Origin: Larix kaempferi
Taxonomy: Eukaryota > Streptophyta > Pinopsida > Pinales > Pinaceae
Assembly: GCA_027924585.1 (NCBI GenBank)
Contig: BSBM01001719.1
Span: forward strand, 10,350,001 to 10,414,000
Direction of reading: 5' to 3'
Length of the DNA stretch: 64,000 nucleotides
The notes under the pieces were generated by a model that was not told the origin of the DNA, ran no database searches, and was given only the letters and a program-made list of their open reading frames with translations. Both the position numbers and the translations under genes were made by a program. Positions 34,580-46,453 of the stretch are shown one piece after another (positions within the stretch are counted from its first letter, which is position 1; each line of letters opens with the position of its first letter).

Positions 34580-36480
34580 AGGTAAGGTTCAAATGTTTGT
34601 TTTGTTTTATGTTTTTTTTTAAATTTAAATTTAAATTATTTATTATTTATTATTATTATTATTTTACTATGATTGATATTTATTTTTTATGTAATGTTTT
34701 TTATTTGAAAAATAAATTTTAACTTAAAATGAAGAACCATGATGAGTAGAGAGTGGGGGTTGGTACTAGCTATATGGATCACACATGTTTCCAACAATTC
34801 ATGAATGAACTATTCCATCTCATTTTTGTGTGTAATAGGATGTTGATATTGGTGCACATTGGTTGGTTGGATTCCTATAATAAATAGAATTACATAATCA
34901 TGTTCCCCACATGAGAGTGGCAGTCTATGGGGAAGTTTGTAGACTTGTTGGTGTTTTGTTTGAAACCAACTACATGCCAATATGAACTCATTGGTAACAT
35001 CCTCAGTAGGTGATATTTTCTTGAGGGGTGGAGAAATATGATATGGACATTGATGCTAATTATGTTGCACATTGCTTATGGAGAGGTCTCAAACCTTATA
35101 TTGGACTCCTTGTGCCACCCATTGCATTGATTTCATGTTAGATCTAGTTTCCATGTGTGTTAAAGGGTGCAAACAAATTGAACAATGAATCAAAGGGGCG
35201 GCGATATTATAGACAAAATGTCCAACAACAAAGAGGATAAACGATACTCATAAATAAGATAAATTTGGGGTGAATCTTTTTGTCACCCGTGTGTACAATT
35301 AGCAACCTACAGCATGGTACCCTAACTCCAATCTCTTTGCAACCTTTAAAAAATAGTAAAAGAATAATTTTATAGGTTTGAGAGTAATAACTAATAGCAA
35401 GTGTCTACCATATTGAGGATAATATGGTACATACCATGGTTTCATCCTAATAGAAGGAGTTATCGGAAGTGATTTATGGATCTAGGTTATTAATGCTCAA
35501 CTTTTGAGAGGTTTTATATGCCACCTTTGGAGGAGTGTCCCCTTTGAGGTCTCATTGCATGGAGTAAATAGCATTCAAGGGAACCCTAGCATTGCACATT
35601 TAGCTTTATAGAGCACCTACACATGAGTGCATGGAATTTTTGTCATAACATTTAACCTAGAGGTGTTATATCCATTAAATTGTGCCTTTATTTGAAGAAC
35701 GTTCCACTTTGTATGGTTTCTATCCTACTTTGCGGAGGATTCTCACCCATTTAAAGCCAAATTCCACCTAAGGAGGTTTCTTATGCATGATTTATGGAGA
35801 GGAATTCGATTTTTTGGGGTCTTATTGAGCACTTTGTGGAGTTCGTTTGTATTTGGTGGATCCACTTGCTATAATGCCCACTTTTTAGCATGACTTTGCA
35901 TGAATTGGAGTTCTAGACTTTGGAGTCTATTTTGAGACTTCTTAGCATTACTTTATAGTTTCATGAAGGAATCCCCTCTTTCTTGGGATTTTATGGATCT
36001 TTGAGACTATACATGTAGCATTTACCACCCTATATTGAGTCTAGAAACCCTCCCATATCGTCACTACATGTGTCTAGTATAACCATGCAAAACTCCAGTC
36101 CGTACAACCACCCATTGAAAAAAATTCAACTTTGGCCCCATTCGGTACATTAATTATTCTATACATTATTCAAAATTAAGAAAAAAAATACTTTTCTTTA
36201 CATTATACAAATCCACTAATTAGTAATTGAAATATCCCAAAAAATAACACATAAATCTTATAACTTGATTTTGTGTCTTGGTAAATCGACACATGTTCGA
36301 TTCAAACCATTACCACTAGAACCTCGAGGAACACCCACGCTTCTGCACATGTAGAACATAAGATTAGAAAACTAATTTTCAAATATAACCAAGTTAATCA
36401 ACACAATGAACATATGGTACATGAGTGCATTTACTTTAACCTATAAACATTGCGTACCTCAACTTTTCAACAATTAAATA
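34580..36480. other. CACTA interior downstream of the transposase
   Basis: No convincing frame, repeat or transposon end. It separates the transposase 3' end (36481) from the repeat block. It is AT-rich, including a TTATTATTATT run at about 34640-34665. Confidence 0.5.
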
Positions 36481-37198
36481 TCATTCATCTTCTTCTTCAT
36501 CCAACTCAACATCTGTATCAGGATCTGGTTCTGAATAGATATTAATGAAAGGATCATTCACATCGTCATCATCATCAAAGTCATCTTCGCCAATATAGTC
36601 ATCCATATCGTTAATCAGATCATCGTCTGTTACATTTGCATGATCAACCTCTTCAACTTCTTCATCTAACACATCGACTGCAGCCTGATCTGAATCATCA
36701 TCATCTTCTTCTTTTCCCTGATTATCTTCATCATCTAGTACATGATTATACTTTACTGGTCTTCTTCTTGGATCGTAACGAACAACGTATGACCAACCTG
36801 CTTTACCTGGTACCTCGGAGTAGTGGACTTGCTCACATTGACTTGGAAGAACATAAGGCTCTGTACCCGGTTCAAATGTCCTTGTATTAACCATGGTAAA
36901 TTCATTAGCATGCTCAATAACAATTCTTTCAAGATCACGTTCATGCATCCGTAGCCTGTACCACTTCACCTCAAACAAAACTATTTTAAAGGAATTAAAA
37001 TCACACTCAAGAATGTCCTCCAAATAGCCATAGTAACTATTCTCAGTTTCTTCTGGATGTCTATCAATTCTAGAGGAAACATTGGTGACCTTAAACACTG
37101 CAATTATCCCACAATCCGAGGTTTTCCTGCTATCATCCAACTTTTTGATACGAAATTTACGACCATTACACCACATAGGATTGTGATGTTTCAACTGC
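36481..37198 (-). CDS. DUF4216 C-terminal exon and acidic tail
   Basis: Contains YYGYLEDILECDFNSFKIVL, VKWYRLR, EPYVLPSQCEQVHYSEVPGK and VVRYDPRRRPVKYN, the DUF4216 order. It then has a tail of about 85 residues made largely of Asp and Glu, to the stop at 36481. A homologous fragment on the other strand lies at 53290-53780. Confidence 0.85.
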
Positions 37199-37377
37199 AA
37201 CATTGAAAACATTTTACAAATACATTGTGAATTAATAAACGTCATATAGGAGTTAGTAAATATAATTGAAAACTTAAACAAACGAAATGTAATAATTGGA
37301 AAAATGGATCAAAGTAACTAGAAGAAATGTGGGTAAAAAAATTACTTGCCTTTTTATCTTTTAAACCATAGGATAAA

Positions 37378-38175
37378 TCAACTTCTGTTTGCTCTGTAAG
37401 GTCAGGAATTTGATGTCGAAGACAATGAGCTGTTTTAATCATGTTACTGACCCCTTCCCATGATAACCTACCGAAGAATTCTTCACAATCTTTTATCCAA
37501 TGCTCCATCCAATCAAGGTTGTTTGCAATGTATAAATGTAAAGCATCCCACACTCGACCAACTATATGATAGAAAAACAATTCAATTTCATAATTAATTA
37601 GATCATCATTAAAGGAACATAGTTTAATATAGTTGAAAATGCATAATTATTAAAAAGAGTTAAAAAATAGTATGATAATATAAAATTGGAAAAAATAAAT
37701 GTGTAACATATTAATTCAACATTAACGTATAATAATAATTACCTTTCATAGTCCTCAATGTACCTCTACTCAGTAGGACCTCCCCTTCAAATTTGTTGAT
37801 GGAGTTGAGATGCCAAATGCGAGGCACATTCATATTTTCTTCTATTTTAGGTAGATATTCACTAATGTACACCATGCATTGATATACCATATATCCTTCA
37901 ACCATAGAACCCTCGGGACGTGCTCTTTGTCTAACAAAATCCTTCAATGACTTCAACTGCCTCTCCACCATCCACATCGACCTTGTGTGTACTAGTCCAC
38001 ATAATTCAATCTCCTCAACTTGGTGTATGAGGTAGTGTTCTTGTGCATTGAAAAATGCTGGAGGTAGATACTGTTGGATTTCACATATTAGTCGGGGAAT
38101 TTCTCTCTTCCAATGCCTTATTTCTTCTTTATGGATTTCTTTTGATGAAAGCCACCAAATGATGCAATAAAACAA
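37378..38175 (-). CDS. DUF4218 exons of the transposase
   Basis: Exon 38175-37742 contains IPRLICEIQQYLPPAFFNAQ, then LCGLVHTRSMWMVERQLKSL and RARPEGSMVEGYMVYQ, the family signature. It ends at an AAAG/GTAATT donor. A second exon (37580-37378) has VGRVWDALHLYIANNLDWME. No stop is seen in these two. Confidence 0.85.
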
Positions 38176-38448
38176 TATGTCAAGGCATATATAATATTTG
38201 CGGGAAAGACATATTATATGTCAATACGTTCTGCTACAGACCATAGACCAAGTAGATTTTCCAAGTAAAACATTACTTAACTCATGTATTTTCCAAGAAC
38301 ATAAATAATATGTTTTATGTTGTTGTCAAAGTCGTCTGGGAGAGACAAAGGTAGAACATACTGTATCAAAAAACACATAATTATTAATATTTATTTCTAG
38401 ATAAGATAATAAAATTAATAAAATAGTGCATACCGATAATGAAATATA

Positions 38449-40766
38449 TTATAGACTAATGATTACCTTAATGAATGTATGCCAATGATGTGTTTTAACT
38501 CCTGCAAAATCACCTTTTTTCATCAAGATATTCTTTATGTTTGACGAAAAACCCATCGGAAACCTAATATTTTTGATGACCTCTCTTACAATATTGCTCT
38601 GTTGCTCCATTAAGCACCAAGGAAGACTAATATTCTGTTGACAGCCATTGCCATTAGAATTAATGATCACACTTTGCAATGCGTGATTAGATTCTTGGAT
38701 GTCACTACAAATCTTTCCAAATTCTTTCTTTGTCAGTCCTTCCATCTAATATTCACCATAACATTTCTGTTATGTTCTTCCCGATATGCATTGTGTCAAA
38801 CAAATGAACTATTTGCAGGTGCTCGTAGTATGGAAACCTACTGAATTGAATCGGGTAAATTTTGATTCCTTGTGTGCCTTAACGACATTCATGAAACATC
38901 AACAAAATCAAATTAAAACCAATTAATCAATAATGGTATAACATATCTTGTTGAACATAATTCAATACAAAAAAAACAAATTGGCATACCTTGACGATTT
39001 CTATTATATTCCACTTTCCATAGGTGAGGTGTCATTCTTCGTGGTTTTTTTCCATTCTCTTCTTTACTGTTAAATTTTTCTTTGTTTGTAGTTCGATAAC
39101 TATGGTTATTAGGAATAAAGTGCCTATACTCATCGAATACTTCCTTTGCTAAACTCCTTGAACGACGAGATTTTATCCTGGGACCGCAAAATGGACATGC
39201 AAATTTACCCTTGGTTTGAAGACCTACAAGATATATGAATTGGTGTAGCAAATTAGCATTAAAATTTAAAATAATGCATGATATTATCAACAGATATATA
39301 AAATATTAAGGAACAAAAGAAAGTAACAACATACCACAAAAATGTGTTAACCCGGGAGCATCATGAATTGTAAATGCAAGTATTCCATGGAATTGAAATC
39401 GTCTTTACCCGATTGGTCTATAAATATCATACATAGTGACGCCAGCCCATAACTTCAACAACTCATCAATAAGAGGCTCAAGATATACGTTCATATCTTT
39501 AACCTGGTACTTTACTAATTGATCAAACATACATGATTAATTATATTTAGCGCCTATATGTCGTTATATATAAAAGACATAATTATCATGCACGAAACAA
39601 ATCAATGAAATATTTATTGATCAGACTTTCAATTAAAAAAATACCTATTAATTAAATACCTGGAAAAATCATTGCCAGCATTGTGTGCTCTCTCTTGATC
39701 GACATCCAAGGAGGAAGGTTATTGTTTATAACAAAAATAGGCCACACTGAGTAGGTAGAGCGAAGCTCTCCAAATGGATTGACACCATTAGCTGCCAAAG
39801 AAAGTTTAACATTACGAGGACCTTCTTTAAAAATTGGCCACTTTTCTTTGATGTATCTCAATGCAGAACCATCTACAGGCATTCGAAGAACATCGTCGTG
39901 ACTTTTGTTCTTTGCATGGAAATCCATAAACTGTGCTATACTTTGACACCTGAACAACCGCTGGAAATGTGAGATTATCGGAATATAACGAAGAACTTTT
40001 TGAGGCACATTTTTTGTCACTTTATCGGTTCGATACCTACTTGTTTGACATTGTGGGAATTCATTTTCTAATGCATATTGTCCATAGTATATGATATGAT
40101 CATTAGGACATGCATCAATAGCTTGATACTCCATACCAAATGGTTTCATAATGACATATATCCCTCGATATGTGTGTGGTAAAATATTTGAAGTTGGTAA
40201 TAGAAAATCACCTAACAATCTACAAAATTCAAAAGAATAAATCAATGAAAACAATATTAATCATCAATATTGCATCCAAACTTTACACATTAGATAACAA
40301 TAGCAACAATATAGGAAAAAAGTCAACCCTTTCTATATATAGATATTGTGAACATGCAGACAAAAAATAAAAAAACAAATTACATACCTTAGTATCTGTG
40401 TCATACAGGTGTTTGATAATCCATTCAAAACCTTCAAGTTCAATAACAACAATATAGCAGATAAAATATTTGTTTTTGATCCTTCATAAAGAGGTTGACG
40501 TGACTTCTCAAGTAGAGGATCAACATCATCACTATCATCCTGGTTGTCCTCATCCATTGGAGCAAATGTGTCCTGGATCAATCTATGTATCTCATCTTCC
40601 TGATTTGTGTCACTAATGTTATCTACATCCATTATATCATCAGAAATAACTACTTGATCATCTTCAATATTTTGATGTAGAATTTCGTCAAGTCGTGAAT
40701 GAGTATTTCTGCTAGTACTTGGCAAATAACTCTCTAGAACACGACATTTTGGGGGCATTGTCTATA
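38449..40766 (-). pseudogene. Transposase_21 core exons
   Basis: Exon 40766-40389 ends with SRQPLYEGSKTNILSAILLL. Exon 40212-39660 has MEYQAIDACPNDHIIYYGQY, GSALRYIKEKWPIFKEGPRN and NPFGELRSTYSVWP with NNLPPWMSIK, all hallmark blocks. Exon about 39530-39335 has YLEPLIDELLKLWAGVTMYD and FTIHDAPGL, with one TAA. Exon 39224-38990 has GKFACPFCGPRIKSRRSRSL. Exon about 38880-38450 has FPYYEHLQIVHLFDTMHIGK, then stops. This domain is the catalytic core. Confidence 0.85.
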
Positions 40767-40904
40767 AGTTTACAAAAAACATAGAAAAATTAGTTTGTAT
40801 ACAACATATAGTGAAAAAATAAGACATTTTACTAAAATTCATGCAGACATGATGAATATTACAGTGAACATATTAAAAATTGAACCCCAAAAATAGTCTT
40901 ACCA

Positions 40905-41088
40905 AGGGACGATATTCATAACCCCCTTCGGCGTGCCCCTTCTCCCTACAATGTCTTTCAACTATTTCTATTAAAAGTCTTCTTTTTTGCAAGCCCCTGC
41001 AATCAAAGAAAGGACAATAACATTTTCCACCTCCTCTCGCATCTAATGGAGCTCTAAACTGAGCAAGCTTCCTTGCATTTTCATTCAT
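40905..41088 (-). CDS. Transposase-associated N-terminal domain exon
   Basis: MNENARKLAQFRAPLDARGG is followed by a Cys-His set: C-Y-C-P-F-F-D-C and E-R-H-C-R-E-K-G-H. Plant CACTA transposases begin with a similar C-x-C-x4-C ... H zinc-binding domain. The exon ends at a GTAAGAC donor and starts at an ATG at 41088. Confidence 0.7.
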
Positions 41089-41099
41089 AGTGACAAATC

Positions 41100-42035
41100 C
41101 TTATAGTGGTACAAGTAATTGTCTTACCTACACCATACAAAACAATAACTTGTCAATTACATTAGATATTATAAGTACATTTCTGAATATAATATATTAT
41201 AATCCAATATTTTCTATATTTATAAAGAAAAACATGAAGACTAAAATAAATATGAATGGAAAGATGGTTATAAGTTGGTTGTGAGAAAGTGAATTGAGAA
41301 TGGAAAGATGGTAAGTTAATATAATCTAATGTTTAATGTGAACACTTGGAGGGAGATTGTACCCATGCAGTGGTTGGAATTTTAAATAAATATTCTTTCC
41401 ATATTTTTAGGAATGCATTGTATCAAGAACACTAAAACTAGAAGTGGTTCTGGTTGGTTACTAAAAAAAATGGTAAATGTCAAATGTTAAGGAACCAAAA
41501 CTATTGGAAAATTGATAACTACTTGTATAGTTTGAAGACCTGATCATATAGTTTGACCACCAAAGAGGGTAGGCTCTTAACCAATATTGTAGAAGAAAGG
41601 ATTGTAGTAGATCCCAAGCATTATGTATGTCAAATGTTATATAGGACCACAAACACACTAGAGATAGTACCAATTGCAAGAGAAAACAATTTCAAATATG
41701 TCATTTTCAAAAAGCAAGTTAACATGACCTAAGCCAAAAAAACAAGTTCTTGAAAAAAATATAGCAAGTTAAATGAAAATGATAGCAAGTTCTTGAAAAA
41801 AATATTAGAAAGGAAAAAAAGCAAGTTAACATGACCTAAGCCAGCTCATTACTTAACAATATTAAAATCTAACCCTTATAAAAATATAGACAAAAAATTA
41901 CACATTACTAACCTTGCAAGTTCAAAATCAGAGCTATGTAGAATATCCAAGCTCATACAATCACCTTGCAAGTCCAAAATCCGTGCTCAATGTTCCGCAA
42001 GAAAAGAAAATGTGAAAATCATGGTGAGAGTATGT
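41100..42035. other. CACTA 5' region upstream of the transposase
   Basis: Non-coding and AT-rich, between the transposase start and the right subterminal repeats. It should hold the promoter, but no convincing TATA box or initiator can be chosen. A sequence AGCAAGTTAACATGACCTAA recurs at about 41716 and 41820, with shorter copies of AGCAAGTT around it. Confidence 0.5.
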
Positions 42036-42039
42036 AGTT

Positions 42040-42236
42040 TATATAGCTCGACATTCGTCCCTGTTGCCACGAAAACTGAAACCTAGATTTTTCGTCCCTA
42101 TATCAACGAATGTTCGTGGAACTTTAAAAAACGTGGATATTGCCACGATTTTTCCGCCCTGACAAAAAAAAGTTAAAAATCATTTTTTGAACCCACGAAT
42201 GTTGAAAACGTGGAAAATTTTCGTGGAACAATCAAC
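42040..42236. repeat. CACTA right subterminal repeat region
   Basis: Contains TTCGTCCCTGTTGCCACGAA, TTTTTCGTCCCTATATCAAC, ATTCGTGG and AACGTGGA motifs, matching those at 18602-19130 in inverted order. Confidence 0.75.
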
Positions 42237-42251
42237 CCATATGTAGTAGTG
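42237..42251 (-). repeat. CACTA right terminal inverted repeat
   Basis: CCATATGTAGTAGTG, the exact inverse of the left end. Confidence 0.93.
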
Positions 42252-42872
42252 ATAGCTGCAGAGTCTTTTCCCTCTCAGATATATCTTAGCACAAATCTTA
42301 CAATCAATTCTTCAATGTCTATTCTTGCCTAACAAGATCTAACCCTTCCCTGTTCAAAATTGCCCCTTTTATAGATTGTGCCTGAAGGTCACATCTTTAC
42401 AATAACTATGGGCCGAAACCCCATAGTACCCCTAAACCCAAAATGACACGATTCTCCTATTGACCATGCTTTTCCTTTACTTCGATGGAGCCTTGTTGTC
42501 CTTTGAACTGCTTCTTCAGGCTTTGATGCTTCTCTGACAATCACAGTCTGACCGCATGGCTCTGACACTAACATGGTACGTCCTTTGCACTGCTCTATGT
42601 CTTTACTTCTGCTCCTGTAGCTTGAGAGTCTGCCACTTCATCCTTAACTGCTCCAACTACTTCGTTGATCCTTAGTACTTCGCATTTACTAAGGGGATAG
42701 ATCCCTATATGTCACTTCACTGCAGTCCACGCCCTGCTCTTGGGAATTGCGGAGTTGTTTCTCCCAAAACTGGATGATGTCAGGCCTCACCTAACTTGTA
42801 CTTCTGCCATCAAAATTGTCCTTCCGCTTGGACTACATCATTAAAACTATCCCACTTGGGCCATTCCCAACA
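42252..42872 (-). repeat. E2 5' LTR, outer part
   Basis: Continues 17804-18586 on the far side of the CACTA and ends CCATTCCCAACA, complementary to the TGTTGG start of the LTR. The rejoined LTR would be about 1.4 kb. Composition (TGCACTTCG, CTTCGCA words) matches the E2 interior rather than the CACTA. Confidence 0.65.
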
Positions 42873-42918
42873 AAATTCTGATTAAATGGATGATATTAAT
42901 GCATAGGTGCAAGGACCA

Positions 42919-42931
42919 TGCTTTGATACCA
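42919..42931 (-). promoter_or_regulatory. E3 primer-binding site
   Basis: TGGTATCAAAGCA on the minus strand, one base from the LTR terminus. It matches the initiator-Met tRNA site (TGGTATCAGAGC) with one change. Confidence 0.7.
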
Positions 42932-42932
42932 C

Positions 42933-44717
42933 TGTAATGTTCCCAATCAGAAATTAGGAATATTATCTCCAAGGTTCCAACTTTAATTATGTTGATTTTC
43001 AACTTTTTCCCAAACAGTGGCTTATGAAGGCTTATGAGATGCTCTCGTTCAACAATAGTGGAGTTTATGCATATTTCCGATGTCCATTAAAGGTGTTCAT
43101 ATCATAATTTTTTTTATATTCCACTGATATGTGTCCCAAATCAGATTTGATATAAAAGTGGAAGTTGGTAAGGAAACTAGGAACACTAGTTCAATTTTGG
43201 CCACACTGAACACGAGGTTTCAAACTCTTCTAAAAAACTACCAGAGCAACTTGGATTCTTCCAATATCAATTTAATGGACTCAAATAGACTCAAATGAAA
43301 CTATCTTACCCACTGATAAACTCTATATAAATTTCCAAGAAGTATGAAATACACCCTCTTAAGACTAGTGATAAACTAGTTCGATTTCCCCCACATTGGA
43401 ATACTAGTTTTTCAACTTGACCCAAACACTTCCAAATCAGCCCAAGTCTTCCCAAATAGATCCAATTCGAACATGAAATTCCAAAATAAAATAAAATAAA
43501 CTTAATAACATACTTTAGGGACCTGATATGAAAATTTAATACACATTGTTTTAAGATTGCTTAACCATACTAGCATATTTGCACATAAATCACCCATAAG
43601 CTTGAACATTGAACACCATGTGATGAGAAGATATGTAAATATTTATTATGAATGTATGGAGACAATAAATGTACTGATTACAAAAATATATGGCTCTTAT
43701 AGAAGCTCAAAATCCAAGAAATATAGAGATAGAAAAGTAGTGGTGCGTCCCTCCACCAGAAGAGATGCCGAATAGAGTAGATTTAGTAAAATGATGATAT
43801 CTCGCGAATATGGAAACCTTTTTGATGAAAAAGAAATTTTTTTCCCACTGGAAATGATGCTATAAATTCAATGGAATAGGTCTCACATCCCAAAAATTCT
43901 CAAAATTATCGAAACCATAACTTCCATTTCGGCCCACCAACACCGATCCAAGCTCTAAATCAATAGAAAGAAACTCCAAATGATAGGAATTCAACCCCAC
44001 TACTGTATATGAACATATAAACTGAAATAAATCTCTATAGATAAATCTGAAAGTGATTTTTCCCCTCAATAATCAGTTGCAATGAAGCACAATGAAAAGA
44101 TCTGGATGATCTCCTCCTCTCTACTAGCTTGGGTAGTGTTTGGGAAGAGTTGGAAAGAATCTAGATCAATGGCAGGGAAGGTAAACACCCACCATGCAAT
44201 GGAAAATCTAATCTCTCCAAGAGTGAAAAACAACAACAATGATCCAAAATCTCTTTCACTTGTTTCTTCATCCCTTTTATAAATATTCATGGAGCATTTC
44301 CCCCTCATTCTAGAATTCTCTCAAAAATATTTAATTAAATATTAATAAATGTTATTTTTATAAGAGTGACACATTGAGACCCATTTAATTCATCTCTAAT
44401 GTTATTTGGCCGAACAATATCTCCATCTACCTTGGAAATTCAAATTTGAGAGGCTTATCTTGATTTTGGGGAAGTTACATTAGCATGTGGGCCCACCCTT
44501 CTCCTCTAGTGCCCTCCTTGGCTAAATATAAGACTTGCAACATGTCATAGGTTGTCATAAGTTGTCATAAGCTGTCATAGGACCTAATTCTTGTCATAAG
44601 TTGTCATATATGTCATAGATTGTCATAGAATCTGTCATTGACTAAAAATAGCCCTGTGACTCTTCACCTTCCCCATGGGAGTTACTTATCCTTCCAAATT
44701 CGAATTTGAGGATGGTG
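42933..44717 (-). repeat. E3 LTR, main part
   Basis: LTR sequence from TGTAATG to the E4 insertion. No genes. Around 44545-44640 TTGTCATAA/G words recur about every 11 bp. Short minus-strand frames at 43860-44308 match nothing. Confidence 0.5.
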
Positions 44718-45178
44718 TGGTCCAGATATTTGGAGCTAAGAACCAGAAGGCTTTAATGTCAAGAGAGGAGGAAATTAAACCTACAAAATTTCTATCATTT
44801 GATCCATAAACGAGATCGGAGGTGAGGCTTAGAGAACCTCACATCTCATAACAACAACTTAAATGAATTAACCAAGAAAAAACTCACAAAACTACACACA
44901 ATAATAAGTCCCAATGTAGGATGTCAGAAATCATTCAATGCTTTATTGAGAAGGCATAAAACCTTTATATAACATTATTACAATGTGCCTTGGGGACATA
45001 CCATGGGCCAAAACCATGGGCTACCAAATACCATGGATGGGTGTATTCTAAACTGTGGGATTCTAGAATCTCCTGGAAGAATCCAAAACCATGGGTGGGA
45101 GAGGGTGGCCTCTCCATTTAATTCGTTTATGATTAATACATCCCAATGTATACCATATGCCCCCTAAAATTAGGATCA
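44718..45178 (-). repeat. E4 3' LTR
   Basis: 461 bp, from TGGTCCAGATATTTGG to TAGGATCA. It matches 46454-46901 with scattered substitutions and small indels. Confidence 0.92.
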
Positions 45179-45193
45179 TTCCTCCCCCCTTAG
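45179..45193 (-). promoter_or_regulatory. E4 polypurine tract
   Basis: CTAAGGGGGGAGGAA on the minus strand directly abuts the 3' LTR. Confidence 0.8.
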
Positions 45194-45294
45194 AAAATGA
45201 TGGTCCCCATCATTTCACCCATGCTAAAAAGAGACCCATGATTGCTAAAAAGAGACCCATGATTATAATGTGACAATTGCTAATGAAGAGAAGG

Positions 45295-45685
45295 GTTTTG
45301 TGTGGTTGACCCATAACCGTGGGTTTTTTGAGGTTGATCCATAACCATGGTGGCAATGACAAGCTTGATTCCAATGAAGAGAAGAGTTTTGTGTGGTTAA
45401 ACCATAATCGTGGGTTTTGTGTGGTTGAACCATAACCATGGGTTTTGTGTGGTTGACCCATAACCATGATTACAATACATAACTGTGGATTTTATGTGGT
45501 TTACCCATAACCATGGGTTTTGTGTGGTTAACCCATAACCGTGGGTTTTGTGTGGTTGACCCACAACCGTGATTACAATACATAAGTGTGGGTTTTGTGT
45601 GGTTTCCCCATAACTGTTGGTTTTGTGTGGTTGACCCATAACCATGGGTTTTGTGTGGTTAAACCATAACCATTATTACAATAGG
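45295..45685. repeat. 28-bp minisatellite in E4
   Basis: A unit like GGTTTTGTGTGGTTGACCCA plus TAACCATG recurs about ten times, some spaced by a block with ATTACAATACATAA. Minus-strand reading gives a Q-N-P-W-L-W and T-H-G-Y-G-S-T-T pattern, which is only a by-product of the repeat. Confidence 0.9.
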
Positions 45686-46440
45686 ATTTAATAAGAGTCC
45701 AAAAATTGAAAAATTCATGATCTTTGGTGCAGTTGGTGTCTTGCTGCAAATCCATTCATAGCTTCTGATGATGGTAATGAAATTGAATTACGTTGAAGAC
45801 CCATTAGATATCTAGAAGATACCTTTCCATCCATATAACATACTTGCTCTCAGGTGGCCCAGAGAGTGAGAAAATGTTTGTTGAATCTCAAGAGACGCGC
45901 GCACACTATTTTGCATACATATGCTGCTTTAGTTGATGATATCTCTCAAACCAAAAATCCAAATGAAAAACCGCGAAATACCATTTTATCTGACGGAAAT
46001 ATATTTCCAATGAGCTATGGTAGAACCTCTGAAACATTTTGTGGAGTCAATAGCACTTATTTAATTTTTTTTTACGTGAGGTCACATTGTGTACAAACAT
46101 GTGCTACTTCAAACAAGTATATATCAAAAACCAGGAAAAAAAATTAAATTGCGTGAAATACCCATTTGAGATGACGGAAAAATAAAATAAAATCAAATGA
46201 GATATGGTAGACCTTGTTAAATTTCCTGTATAGTTCACAACATCCCTCTAAATTTTTCTGAATGTGAGAGTGTCGAATGTAGAGGACCAAGGGTTTGTAG
46301 AGAAGCATGGGTTATTGTAGAGGTTGTGGAACCTCCATGGGAAGCATTGACACCCTAAAAAATTATTGAAGATCCGAGGGTAGAAAAATATTTGAACTTG
46401 TAGTAAGCTTCAAACCCTTGTTCCGAAGGAGAGCGTACAT

Positions 46441-46452
46441 GCTCTGATACCA
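46441..46452 (-). promoter_or_regulatory. E4 primer-binding site
   Basis: TGGTATCAGAGC on the minus strand, one base from the LTR: a perfect match to the initiator-Met tRNA 3' end. Confidence 0.9.
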
Positions 46453-46453
46453 T

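Larger units (their letters stand above)
36481..41088 (-). pseudogene. CACTA transposase (TNP2 type), multi-exon
   Basis: It reads right to left as at least eight exons: transposase-associated domain, Transposase_21, DUF4218, then DUF4216 with an acidic tail. This is the order in plant CACTA TNP2/TNPD proteins, which bind the terminal repeats and cut the element out. Donor and acceptor sites fit at most junctions (for example G/GTAAGAC at 40905, AG/GTATGT at 40389, CAG/GTATTT at 39660). Stops interrupt some exons, as at about 39410 and 38750. The gene starts about 1.16 kb inside the right end. Domain entries follow. Confidence 0.85.
18587..42251 (-). mobile_element. CACTA (En/Spm) DNA transposon, 23.7 kb
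   Basis: Ends in perfect 15-bp terminal inverted repeats, CACTACTACATATGG, at 18587-18601 and 42237-42251. The flanking trinucleotides are ACA and ATA, an imperfect 3-bp target duplication. Both ends carry subterminal motifs with TTCGTGG and CCACGAA. The minus strand encodes a TNP2-type transposase near the right end and a second multi-exon gene further in. The left third holds captured or inserted fragments: LINE, caulimovirid-like and alpha-galactosidase. The transposase has several stops, so it is probably immobile by itself. Confidence 0.9.
8316..42872 (-). mobile_element. E2: Ty3/gypsy retrotransposon, split by nested insertions
   Basis: On the minus strand the order is 5' LTR (42872-42252 and 18586-17804, interrupted by the CACTA), primer-binding site, gag, zinc knuckle, protease, RT, integrase, then an extra ORF cut at 8316 by E1. 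Integrase after RT places it in Ty3/gypsy. No chromodomain is seen after integrase. The 3' LTR is beyond the left edge. Numerous stops and a missing RNase H segment show that it is dead. E5 at 58035-64000 is a related, better preserved copy. Confidence 0.85.

Noticed and set aside
42082-44282. Small frames around 43557-44308 as a host gene
   Set aside because: Short, without domains or splice structure, and lying in sequence best explained as the E3 LTR.
45210-45755. Overlapping minus-strand frames with T-H-G-Y-G-S-T-T-Q-N-P repeats
   Set aside because: They come from the 28-bp minisatellite of E4; frames are broken and no homologue or start context supports a protein.
46440-46453. Possible tRNA-like sequence
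   Set aside because: It is a 12-base primer-binding site complementary to a tRNA end, not a tRNA gene; the same applies at 42919 and 52496.
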